Shown here: one piece after another, positions 33,992-41,125 of the stretch
Numbering within the stretch: the first letter of the stretch is position 1
How the letters are laid out: the number at the start of each line of letters is the position of its first letter
DNA from: Lachnospiraceae bacterium
GTDB lineage: Bacteria; Bacillota; Clostridia; Lachnospirales; Lachnospiraceae
DNA length: 64,000 nucleotides
Assembly: GCA_004558185.1 (NCBI GenBank)
Contig: SFDP01000022.1
Span: 1 to 64,000 of the forward strand
Direction of reading: 5' to 3'
Made by a program: the position numbers and the translations under genes
The notes under the pieces: generated by a model
Seen by the model: the letters and a program-made list of their open reading frames with translations, nothing else
Told to the model about the DNA's origin: nothing
Database searches by the model: none

Positions 33992-34031
33992 CAGGTGTCA
34001 AGAAAAAATACTTGACACCTGATTTTTTTTT
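33992..34031 (+). terminator. Terminator after the RACo-like gene, carrying the next promoter
   Basis: CAGGTGTCAAG (33992-34002) pairs perfectly with CTTGACACCTG (34011-34021), followed by a nine-T run. The right arm contains the -35 box of the ylxM promoter. Confidence 0.9.
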
Positions 34032-34040
34032 CAGTATGAT
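34012..34040 (+). promoter_or_regulatory. Promoter of ylxM-ffh within the terminator
   Basis: TTGACA (34012-34017) in the terminator right arm, 17-base spacer formed by the T-run, TATGAT (34035-34040). The ylxM ATG starts nine bases after the -10 box, so the mRNA would have almost no leader. Confidence 0.75.
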
Positions 34041-34048
34041 AGCAGGGT

Positions 34049-34363
34049 ATGGAAAAAATAGTAGAGCAGGGGCTTTTATATGATTTCTATGGAGAGCTTC
34101 TGACCGAACACCAAAGACAAATTTATGAGGATGCAGTTTTTCAGGATATGTCCTTAAGTGAACTGGCTAAAGAGCATGGAATCAGCAGGCAGGGGATACA
34201 TGACCTGATTAAGCGCTGCGACAGGCAGCTCAGGGCTTATGAGGATAAGCTGGGGCTTCTTGCCCGTTTTTCCCATATTAAGAAGATGGTTGAAGAGATC
34301 GAAAGCAAGACCTCTCAGGAGGAAATCCGTAACCTGGCGGCAAAGATATTAGAGGAATTGTAA
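34049..34363 (+). CDS. ylxM: YlxM/p13-like DNA-binding protein (UPF0122)
   Basis: Protein of 104 aa. A sigma-70 region-4-like helix-turn-helix: LTEHQRQIYEDAVFQDMSL, then SELAKEHGISRQGIHDLIKR. Known: located before ffh in Firmicutes; linked to the SRP pathway. Its start lies almost at the predicted transcription start, so it may be read as a leaderless message; AGGG just ahead would barely be transcribed. Confidence 0.92.
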   Translation: MEKIVEQGLLYDFYGELLTEHQRQIYEDAVFQDMSLSELAKEHGISRQGIHDLIKRCDRQLRAYEDKLGLLARFSHIKKMVEEIESKTSQEEIRNLAAKILEEL

Positions 34364-34366
34364 TTT

Positions 34367-35710
34367 ATGGCATTTGAAAGTTTAACCGATAAGCTACAGA
34401 ATATATTTAAAAATTTGAGAAGTAAGGGGCGGCTTACTGAGGAGGATGTCAAGCAGGCCCTGAGGGAAGTGAAGCTGGCGCTTTTGGAGGCAGACGTTAA
34501 CTTTAAGGTGGTTAAGCAGTTTGTTAAGGCAGTAGAAGAAAGAGCAATTGGTGCAGATATCATGAATGGTCTTAATCCGGGGCAGATGGTGATCAAGATT
34601 GTTCATGAAGAGATGATTCGTCTGATGGGCTCTGAAACCACGGAAATTGCCATGCAGCCAGGCAAATCGATTACAACGATTATGATGTGCGGTTTGCAGG
34701 GAGCAGGTAAGACCACTACTACGGCCAAGATTGCCGGAAAACTGGTGAAAAAAGGAAAGAAACCGCTATTGGTAGCCTGTGACGTATATCGACCTGCGGC
34801 TATTAAGCAGCTTCAGGTAAACGGAGAGAAGCTGGGGATTGAGGTATTTGCCATGGGTGATACACATGATCCGGTAAATATTGCCAAGGCAGCTCATGAA
34901 TATGCACAGAAAAATGGGCACAACGTAGTGATTCTGGATACCGCAGGACGTCTTCATGTAGACGAAGATATGATGCAGGAGCTGGAGAGAATCAAGGAAG
35001 AGGTGGCCGTTCACCAGACGCTTCTGGTGGTGGATGCCATGACCGGTCAGGATGCGGTAAATGTTGCCAATGAATTTCATCAACGGCTGACCATCGATGG
35101 AGTGGTATTGACAAAAATGGATGGTGATGCCAGAGGTGGTGCTGCCCTATCCATTAAGGCAGTAACCGGAATTCCCATCCTGTTCGTAGGTATGGGGGAA
35201 AAGCTGTCTGATCTGGAGCAGTTTTATCCGGATCGAATGGCCAGCAGAATCCTGGGCATGGGAGATGTGCTGACGCTTATTGATAAGGCACAGGAGAGTC
35301 TGGACATTGATGAAGAAAAGAGCAAAGAAATGTCTGCCCGGTTCAAGAAGGGTAAGTTTGATTTTGAAGACTATCTGGAAAGCATGAAGCAGATGCGCAA
35401 AATGGGTGGGCTGACCAGCATTTTGAGCATGATGCCGGGAATAGGAAATAAGCTGGGAGATATTGAGTCTATGATTGATGAAAAGCAGTTAGCCAGAATG
35501 GAGGCTATCGTGCTTTCCATGACCCCTGAGGAAAGGCAGAAGCCCAAGCTTTTGAATCCCAGCCGTAAGCATAGAATCGCCAAGGGGGCAGGAGTGGATA
35601 TTGCGGTAGTAAACCGTTTTATCAAGCAGTTTGAACAAAGCCAGAAAATGATGAAACAGATGCCTGGCATGATGGGTGGCAGAAAAGGAAAATTCCGTTT
35701 TCCTTTTTAA
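34367..35710 (+). CDS. ffh: Signal recognition particle protein Ffh
   Basis: Protein of 447 aa. SRP54 GTPase that binds signal sequences and SRP RNA. N domain, then G domain with GLQGAGKTTTTAKIA (near 108), DVYRPAAIKQLQ, LDTAGRLHVDEDMM and TKMDGDARGG; methionine-rich M domain from about 300, ending KMMKQMPGMMGGRKGKFRF. Start is three bases after the ylxM stop. Followed by rpsP as in most Firmicutes. Confidence 0.97.
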   Translation: MAFESLTDKLQNIFKNLRSKGRLTEEDVKQALREVKLALLEADVNFKVVKQFVKAVEERAIGADIMNGLNPGQMVIKIVHEEMIRLMGSETTEIAMQPGKSITTIMMCGLQGAGKTTTTAKIAGKLVKKGKKPLLVACDVYRPAAIKQLQVNGEKLGIEVFAMGDTHDPVNIAKAAHEYAQKNGHNVVILDTAGRLHVDEDMMQELERIKEEVAVHQTLLVVDAMTGQDAVNVANEFHQRLTIDGVVLTKMDGDARGGAALSIKAVTGIPILFVGMGEKLSDLEQFYPDRMASRILGMGDVLTLIDKAQESLDIDEEKSKEMSARFKKGKFDFEDYLESMKQMRKMGGLTSILSMMPGIGNKLGDIESMIDEKQLARMEAIVLSMTPEERQKPKLLNPSRKHRIAKGAGVDIAVVNRFIKQFEQSQKMMKQMPGMMGGRKGKFRFPF

Positions 35711-35786
35711 CAGGATAATCTGTCCTGCATAAATAAAGAAAAGATACGGAGGAAGAACCTCCCCGATAAGAAAGGAGTCATGAAAA

Positions 35787-36032
35787 ATGGCAGTTAAGAT
35801 CAGATTAAGAAGAATGGGTTACAAGAAACATCCGGTTTACAGAATCGTAGTAGCAGATTCCAGAGTAGCAAGAGACGGTAAATGTATCGATGAGATCGGA
35901 ACCTATGATCCCAATACCGATCCTTCTTCCTTCAAGGTGGATGAAGAGGCAGCAAAGAAATGGTTGGCAAACGGCGCACAGCCTACAGAAACCGTGAGCA
36001 AAATCTTTAAGCTGGCAGGTATTTCAAAATAA
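35787..36032 (+). CDS. rpsP: 30S ribosomal protein S16
   Basis: Protein of 81 aa beginning MAVKIRLRRMGYKKHPVYRI, the typical S16 start. AAAGGAG is well placed. The 76-base gap after ffh holds a GGAGG/CCTCC hairpin (about 35750-35763). Confidence 0.97.
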   Translation: MAVKIRLRRMGYKKHPVYRIVVADSRVARDGKCIDEIGTYDPNTDPSSFKVDEEAAKKWLANGAQPTETVSKIFKLAGISK

Positions 36033-36068
36033 TCACTCAAAGGAAAAAGACGCTTTTGGAGGTGGATG

Positions 36069-36296
36069 ATGAAGGAATTGGTTGAAGTTATCGCAAAAGC
36101 ACTTGTAGATAATCCAGACGAAGTAGTCGTGACCCAAAAGGGTGATGGAAGAAACATTACCATTGAGTTGCACGTGGCACCTTCCGATATGGGTAAGGTA
36201 ATCGGAAAGCAGGGGCGCATTGCCAAAGCAATCCGAACTGTGGTAAAAGCTGCCTCTGTAGGAGAAAAAGCAAAGGTAGATGTAGATATTATCTGA
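36069..36296 (+). CDS. khpA: KH-domain RNA-binding protein KhpA
   Basis: Protein of 75 aa from ATG 36069; ATG 36066 is too close to GGAGG at 36058-36062. Single type II KH domain with the GxxG loop in MGKVIGKQGRIAKAIRTVVKA. Known: KhpA pairs with KhpB (Jag) and binds many RNAs, affecting cell elongation in Gram-positives. Gene order rpsP-khpA-rimM-trmD is standard. Confidence 0.93.
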   Translation: MKELVEVIAKALVDNPDEVVVTQKGDGRNITIELHVAPSDMGKVIGKQGRIAKAIRTVVKAASVGEKAKVDVDII

Positions 36297-36324
36297 TTGG
36301 AAATCAGTGCATGGCAGTACAACT

Positions 36325-36362
36325 TAAACGCCCTGAGGGTTACAGCCTCCGGGCGTTTTATT
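36325..36362 (+). terminator. Hairpin terminator after khpA
   Basis: AAACGCCC..GAGG pairs with CCTC..GGGCGTTT, followed by TTAT. It splits the rpsP-khpA unit from rimM, so rimM-trmD may depend on read-through or on a weak promoter downstream. Confidence 0.75.
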
Positions 36363-36390
36363 TCCCTTTATGCCAAAAGCCTGAAGGGAA

Positions 36391-36436
36391 ATGATGGCAT
36401 TAATTGCTGCTAAAGCAAGAATGAGAGGTATAGATG
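36391..36436 (+). promoter_or_regulatory. Repeated leader motif, copy 2 (before rimM)
   Basis: GGCATTAA, TTGCT paired with AGCAA, then GAATGAGAGGTATAGATGG. Same order of parts as the leaders at 31444, 52739 and 53803, with a changed stem that still pairs. Confidence 0.5.
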
Positions 36437-36940
36437 GAAGAACGGCTTCAGGTTGGGATCATCACCTCTACCCATGGAATCAGGGGTGAGGTAAAGATTT
36501 TTCCTACTACAGATGATGTAAGAAGATTCAAGAAGAATATGGAGCTGATTTTAACTACCGACAAAGAGGAAAAACAGCTCTGTGTAGAATCGGTTAAATT
36601 TTTTAAGCAGTTTGTTATTCTTAAATTTCAGGGAATCGACAGCATCAACGATATTCAGGTCTATAAAGGCGGAGCCCTTTATGTAACGAGAGAAAATGCG
36701 GTTTCTCTATCCAGGGGAGAATATTTCATCGCAGATTTGGTGGGAATTAAGGTCTATGAAGATACGGGAGAGTTCCTTGGAATACTGAAAGAGGTTCTTA
36801 AAACCGGAGCCAATGATGTTTATGAGATTACTCTGGAAGATGGTTCATCGCTGTTGCTTCCTGCTATCAGAGAGTGTATTCTTAAGGTGGATACAGAAGC
36901 CGGCAAAATGCGGGTTCATGTAATGGAAGGGCTGCGCTGA
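36434..36940 (+). CDS. rimM: 16S rRNA processing protein RimM
   Basis: Protein of 168 aa. Assists maturation of the 30S head. N-terminal RimM domain (VGIITSTHGIRGEVKIFPTTDD) and C-terminal PRC barrel (GEYFIADLVGIKVYEDTGEFLG), then LLLPAIRECILKVD. The ATG follows the conserved leader segment with GAGAGG. Pairs with trmD 46 bases downstream. Confidence 0.95.
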   Translation: MEERLQVGIITSTHGIRGEVKIFPTTDDVRRFKKNMELILTTDKEEKQLCVESVKFFKQFVILKFQGIDSINDIQVYKGGALYVTRENAVSLSRGEYFIADLVGIKVYEDTGEFLGILKEVLKTGANDVYEITLEDGSSLLLPAIRECILKVDTEAGKMRVHVMEGLR

Positions 36941-36986
36941 GATAGTCTGCCTAAAGGAAACAGAAGGAAGAGGGAGAAAGGAATCC

Positions 36987-37706
36987 ATGAATTTTCATAT
37001 CTTGACCCTGTTCCCTGATATGATCTTGCAGGGCTTGAGTACCAGTATTATCGGCAGAGCCTGCAAGGCGGGACAGGTAATGATTGAAGCTGTAAATATA
37101 CGGGATTTTACACAAAATAAGCATAAAAAGGTTGACGACTATCCCTATGGGGGAGGAGCAGGTATGCTGATGCAGGCACAGCCTGTCTATGATGCCTATT
37201 TGTCTGTTCTGGAAAAAATCAGAACGAAGCAGCGTCCCCGGGTGATCTATCTGACGCCTCAGGGACAGGTGTTTCGCCAGACTATGGCAAGGGAAATGGC
37301 CAAAGAGCAGGATATCATTCTGCTTTGCGGACATTATGAAGGGATCGATGAGCGAGTGCTGGAGGAGATAGTTACGGATTATATCTCTGTAGGTGACTAT
37401 GTGCTTACCGGTGGAGAACTGCCTGCGATGATTCTGGTGGATGCTATTTCCCGCATGGTACCGGGGGTACTGAGCAATGAGGAATCCTCCGAAAGGGAGT
37501 CCTTTGAGCAGGGGCTTTTGGAATATCCCCAGTATACCCGGCCGGAAGAGTGGAGAGGGAAGAGGGTACCGGAGGTTTTGTTAAGCGGTCATCATAAAAA
37601 CATTGAAAGCTGGAGAATGGAAGAGTCTCTTAAGCGGACCAGGATAAGGCGGCCGGATCTGTACAAGGCGTATCTTGAGGAATCAAAGAGCGAAACAGGC
37701 TTATAG
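36987..37706 (+). CDS. trmD: tRNA (guanine37-N1)-methyltransferase
   Basis: Protein of 239 aa. SPOUT-family enzyme making m1G37, which prevents frameshifting. Begins MNFHILTLFPDM; seen: DDYPYGGGAGMLMQ, YLTPQGQVF, LLCGHYEGIDERV, ISVGDYVLTGGELPA and a C-terminal segment with LLSGHHKNIESWR. AGAAAGGA precedes the ATG. Confidence 0.97.
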   Translation: MNFHILTLFPDMILQGLSTSIIGRACKAGQVMIEAVNIRDFTQNKHKKVDDYPYGGGAGMLMQAQPVYDAYLSVLEKIRTKQRPRVIYLTPQGQVFRQTMAREMAKEQDIILLCGHYEGIDERVLEEIVTDYISVGDYVLTGGELPAMILVDAISRMVPGVLSNEESSERESFEQGLLEYPQYTRPEEWRGKRVPEVLLSGHHKNIESWRMEESLKRTRIRRPDLYKAYLEESKSETGL

Positions 37707-37737
37707 AGAAAAGGGTCGGTTCAGTACGAAAATATGC

Positions 37738-37766
37738 TTGCATACACGCTGAAAATATGCTATACT
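37738..37766 (+). promoter_or_regulatory. Promoter of rplS
   Basis: TTGCAT at 37738-37743, 17-base spacer, TATACT at 37761-37766. Separates rplS from trmD and gives a leader of about 70 bases. Confidence 0.7.
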
Positions 37767-37767
37767 A

Positions 37768-37830
37768 TCGAAGTTGTTATGAATCGATGGTCCTCTGTTG
37801 CAGAAGTGCATTAAGAACATCCTGAGAAAA
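37768..37830 (+). promoter_or_regulatory. Candidate L19 leader (autoregulatory RNA)
   Basis: Between the predicted transcription start and the rplS ribosome-binding site, GATG (37786-37789) can pair with CATC (37818-37821), enclosing TGCA-GAAG-TGCA (37799-37810) and the string GTCCTCTG. This resembles, by memory, the L19 leader RNA of Firmicutes that binds L19 protein. Not confirmed against a covariance model. Confidence 0.45.
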
Positions 37831-37840
37831 GGAGAAAGAA

Positions 37841-38185
37841 ATGAACGAGATTATCAGAAGTATTGAAGCTGAACAGTTAAAAGAGAACATTGCCGATTTT
37901 GCGGTAGGTGATACCATTAAGGTTTATGGTAAGATTAAAGAAGGTAACCGTGAGAGAATTCAGGTTTACGAAGGTGTAGTGTTAAAGAGACAGGGTGGAA
38001 GCAACAGAGAGACCTTTACCGTAAGAAAGACTTCTAATGGTGTAGGTGTTGAGAAAACCTGGCCTTTGCATTCTCCTAACGTTGAGAAGATCGAGGTAGT
38101 AAGAAGAGGTAAGGTAAGAAGAGCCAAATTGAACTATTTAAGACAACGTGTAGGTAAGAGTGCTAAGGTTAAAGAATTACGTTAA
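37841..38185 (+). CDS. rplS: 50S ribosomal protein L19
   Basis: Protein of 114 aa, standard length. Located at the 30S-50S interface. Seen: FAVGDTIKVYGKIKEGNRERIQ, FEGVVL-like YEGVVLKRQGG, FTVRKTSNGVGVEKTWPLHSP and the C-terminal RRGKVRRAKLNYLRQRVGKSA. AAAGGAG lies before the ATG. A terminator follows. Confidence 0.97.
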   Translation: MNEIIRSIEAEQLKENIADFAVGDTIKVYGKIKEGNRERIQVYEGVVLKRQGGSNRETFTVRKTSNGVGVEKTWPLHSPNVEKIEVVRRGKVRRAKLNYLRQRVGKSAKVKELR

Positions 38186-38203
38186 TAAACCAAGCAGCAT
38201 TCA

Positions 38204-38243
38204 AGGCTGTCTCATGGAGAATGGGACAGCCTGTTTCTTTTTT
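38204..38243 (+). terminator. Terminator after rplS
   Basis: AGGCTGTC pairs with GACAGCCT around a 13-base loop, followed by a T-rich tract. A TATACT box (about 38255) downstream may start the lepB message, with a poor -35. Confidence 0.85.
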
Positions 38244-38310
38244 CAGATCGACATGGTATACTGATACAGAGTCCTCAAATGAAGTACAAGGACAGGCATG
38301 GAGATTACCG

Positions 38311-38889
38311 ATGAGAAGACGAAGTGGGCTGAATTTTAATCGCAAGAGAAGAAACATTAGTGGGCAGGTAGTTCGAGAAGTGGTCAGTTGGATCATGCAT
38401 ATAGCGATTGCCGTGGCAGCGGCCTTTTGGCTGGTGTATTTTGTAGGGATGAGAACCAGCGTGATCGGTGTATCTATGGAGGATACCCTGTACAGCGGGC
38501 AGCAGATTCTTGTGAATCGGCTTTCCTATCTGTTTTTCAGCCCGGATGCAGGGGATATTGTGGTCTTTCAGCCTAATGGAAATAGAAACAGCCATTATTA
38601 TGTGAAGCGGGTTGTTGCGAAACCGGGTGATCGTGTGCAGATCAGAGAGGGAAAACTATATGTTAATGACAGCATAAGGGATTATGGCTATGATAAAATT
38701 ATGGATCCGGGAATCGCAGAGAATGAGCTGCTGCTTGAAGAAGATGAGTATTTCGTCATGGGAGATAACTGTAACAGCAGTGAGGACAGTCGTTCAGGGA
38801 ATATAGGGCCGGTTCGCCGGGATGCCATTGAAGGCAGGGCCTGGTTTCATTTTAACAGTCCCAATTCCTATATGGGATTTATTGAATGA
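38311..38889 (+). CDS. lepB: Signal peptidase I (first copy)
   Basis: Protein of 192 aa from ATG 38311, GGAGA upstream; the open frame from 38221 runs through the rplS terminator, so the longer form is rejected. Removes signal peptides from exported proteins. One membrane segment at about 30-52; catalytic Ser in GVSMEDTL and Lys in YYVKRVVAKPGD, box E MGDNCNSSEDSR. A positively charged N-terminal tail precedes the membrane span. The NCNSS in place of the usual NRNNS is a small variation. It precedes rbgA by 19 bases. Confidence 0.92.
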   Translation: MRRRSGLNFNRKRRNISGQVVREVVSWIMHIAIAVAAAFWLVYFVGMRTSVIGVSMEDTLYSGQQILVNRLSYLFFSPDAGDIVVFQPNGNRNSHYYVKRVVAKPGDRVQIREGKLYVNDSIRDYGYDKIMDPGIAENELLLEEDEYFVMGDNCNSSEDSRSGNIGPVRRDAIEGRAWFHFNSPNSYMGFIE

Positions 38890-38908
38890 CGGTTGAAGGG
38901 AGATTTAT

Positions 38909-39748
38909 ATGAATTATCAATGGTATCCTGGCCATATGACGAAGGCCAGGCGTATGATGCAGGAAGATATCAAGCTGATTGATCTTATTATTGAGCTTGT
39001 GGATGCAAGAATCCCTTTAAGCAGCCGCAATCCGGATATTGATCAATTGGGGCAGGGGAAGGGAAGAATGGTTCTGCTGAACAAATCTGACCTTGCAGAC
39101 CCGAAAGGCAACCAAAGCTGGATGGAATATTTTAGTACCCTGGGTATTACAGCGGTAGAAGTAAATTCCAAAACTAAGGCTGGAATAAAGGGGATTCAAA
39201 GGGCTGTCGAAGAGGCTTGTAAAGAAAAGCGGGAACGGGATCAAAAAAGGGGGATTCTTAATCGGCCTGTCCGGGCAATGGTGGTGGGAATTCCCAATGT
39301 AGGAAAATCCACTTTTATCAATGCCTATGCCGGAAGAGCCTGTACGAAGACGGGAAATAAGCCAGGGGTAACCAAGGGAAAGCAGTGGATTCGTCTGGGT
39401 AAGGGGCTGGAGCTTTTAGATACACCGGGTATTCTATGGCCCAAGTTCGAGGATCAGCAGGTGGGGATGCGGCTTGCCTTTATCGGCTCAATCAATGATG
39501 AGATTTTGATTGAGGAGGAGCTTGCCACAGACTTTTTGCTCTATATTAAAGACCGCTACCCGGAAGCTATAGAAGGGCGCTATGGTTTTTGTCAGAAGGA
39601 GACACCGTCAGATACTCTGGAGGAAATTGCCAGAATCAGAGGCTGCTATAAAAAAGGGCAGGTCTTGGATATAACCAAGGCAGCAGCCATCCTTATGGAT
39701 GATTTTCGCAGCGGCAGGTTAGGGAGAATGACTCTGGAAGAGCCATAA
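38909..39748 (+). CDS. rbgA: Ribosome biogenesis GTPase RbgA (YlqF)
   Basis: Protein of 279 aa. Helps late 50S assembly. Circularly permuted GTPase order is visible: G4 LLNKSDLAD first, then G1 GIPNVGKSTFINA and G3 LLDTPGILWPK. N-terminal YQWYPGHMTKARRMM is the family hallmark. C-terminal ANTAR-like helical region from about 200. Flanked on both sides by signal peptidase genes. Confidence 0.96.
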   Translation: MNYQWYPGHMTKARRMMQEDIKLIDLIIELVDARIPLSSRNPDIDQLGQGKGRMVLLNKSDLADPKGNQSWMEYFSTLGITAVEVNSKTKAGIKGIQRAVEEACKEKRERDQKRGILNRPVRAMVVGIPNVGKSTFINAYAGRACTKTGNKPGVTKGKQWIRLGKGLELLDTPGILWPKFEDQQVGMRLAFIGSINDEILIEEELATDFLLYIKDRYPEAIEGRYGFCQKETPSDTLEEIARIRGCYKKGQVLDITKAAAILMDDFRSGRLGRMTLEEP

Positions 39749-39791
39749 TGAATACAGGAAACAGGGATGAATATCCGGAATAGAGGGAATG

Positions 39792-40331
39792 ATGAAAAAA
39801 ATAATCAAAGAAATTTTCAGCACCAGTCTTTATCTTTTGGTGGTGCTTATAGTTACCTATTTGGTTGTTCAATATGTGGGGCAGAGGACTGAGGTGATCG
39901 GCAGCTCGATGGAAACCACCTTAAGCAATGGGGATAATTTACTCGTGGACAAAATCAGCTATCGCTTGCAGGAGCCGAGGCGCTTTGATATTATTGTCTT
40001 TCCTTACCAGCATGATAAAGATACCTATTATATTAAACGAATTATCGGTATGCCCAATGAAACGGTATATATTGATACCCAGGGTACCATATACATTGAT
40101 GGTGAGGTACTGAATGAATCCTATGGGACAGAGGTGATTGAGTCGCCCGGACTTGCGGGAGAAGAGATTCATCTGGGAGAGGATGAGTATTTTGTGATGG
40201 GAGATAACCGGAACAACAGCACTGACAGCCGGGATCCCAGTGTGGGAAATATCCATCGTGAGGATATTCTGGGCAAGGCCTGGGTGAGAATTTGGCCCTT
40301 ATCCAAAATGGAGGTAGTGGATCACCAGTAG
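39792..40331 (+). CDS. lepB: Signal peptidase I (second copy)
   Basis: Protein of 179 aa from ATG 39792; ATG 39789 overlaps the spacing of AGAGGG. One N-terminal membrane segment (about 8-30). Catalytic Ser in GSSMETTL and Lys in YYIKRIIGMPNE; box E MGDNRNNSTDSRD is canonical. Clearly diverged from the first copy, so not a recent duplication. Five bases upstream of rnhB. Confidence 0.93.
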   Translation: MKKIIKEIFSTSLYLLVVLIVTYLVVQYVGQRTEVIGSSMETTLSNGDNLLVDKISYRLQEPRRFDIIVFPYQHDKDTYYIKRIIGMPNETVYIDTQGTIYIDGEVLNESYGTEVIESPGLAGEEIHLGEDEYFVMGDNRNNSTDSRDPSVGNIHREDILGKAWVRIWPLSKMEVVDHQ

Positions 40332-40336
40332 GAAAA

Positions 40337-41125
40337 ATGGAAGAGAGAATTACAGCAATAAAAGCCAAATTTGCCGCAGCTAAAGAAAAGGAGCTGGAGG
40401 AGCTAATCCTTCTTTACCGGGAGGATAGCAGAGCCGGCGTCAGACAAGAGGTTGAAAGGGCAGAGAAAAGGATACTGAAATGGGAGCAGGAAAAGGAGAG
40501 AACGGCTGCTTTATGGAAATACGAACGGCTGTACTGTACCTATACCAATATTTGCGGAATTGATGAAGTAGGCAGGGGACCACTTGCCGGACCGGTGGTA
40601 GCAGGTGCAGTGATCCTGCCAAAGGACTGCGATATTCTTTACATTAATGATTCCAAAAAGCTGGGGGCAAAAAAAAGGGAGGAGCTGTATACACAGATTA
40701 TGCAGCAGGCCGTAGCCACAGGAATCGGCATGGCTGCACCTCAGAGGATCGATGAAATTAATATTCTCCAGGCTACCTATGAAGCTATGCGTGAGGCTAT
40801 CAGCAAATTATCGGTTCCGCCCGATATACTATTAAATGATGCTGTGACCATTCCAGAGGTAGACTGCAGGCAGATTCCCATCATTAAGGGAGATGCAAAA
40901 AGCATATCCATTGCAGCGGCCAGTATCATTGCCAAGGTGACCAGGGACAGGATCATGGCAGAGTATCATGAGAGCTATCCGGAATACGGGTTTTTGTCGA
41001 ATAAGGGCTATGGCTCCGAAGAGCATATCGAAGCACTGAGAAAATACGGCCCGACACCTATACACAGGCATAGCTTTATTAAACGTTTTTGGAATGAAGC
41101 AGTGGGAGCGAACTATGGCGATTGA
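40337..41125 (+). CDS. rnhB: Ribonuclease HII
   Basis: Protein of 262 aa from ATG 40337. Cleaves RNA at misincorporated ribonucleotides in DNA. Long N-terminal helical extension (about 1-75), then the RNase H fold: CGIDEVGRGPLAGPVVAGAV with the catalytic DE, NDSKKLGAKKREELY, AAASIIAKVTRD and GYGSEEHIEAL. The 3' end overlaps the FliK-like gene by 11 bases. Confidence 0.95.
   Translation: MEERITAIKAKFAAAKEKELEELILLYREDSRAGVRQEVERAEKRILKWEQEKERTAALWKYERLYCTYTNICGIDEVGRGPLAGPVVAGAVILPKDCDILYINDSKKLGAKKREELYTQIMQQAVATGIGMAAPQRIDEINILQATYEAMREAISKLSVPPDILLNDAVTIPEVDCRQIPIIKGDAKSISIAAASIIAKVTRDRIMAEYHESYPEYGFLSNKGYGSEEHIEALRKYGPTPIHRHSFIKRFWNEAVGANYGD

Noticed and set aside
38221..38311. Longer N-terminus for the first signal peptidase
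   Set aside because: It would begin inside the rplS terminator; ATG 38311 has a binding site and gives the normal length.
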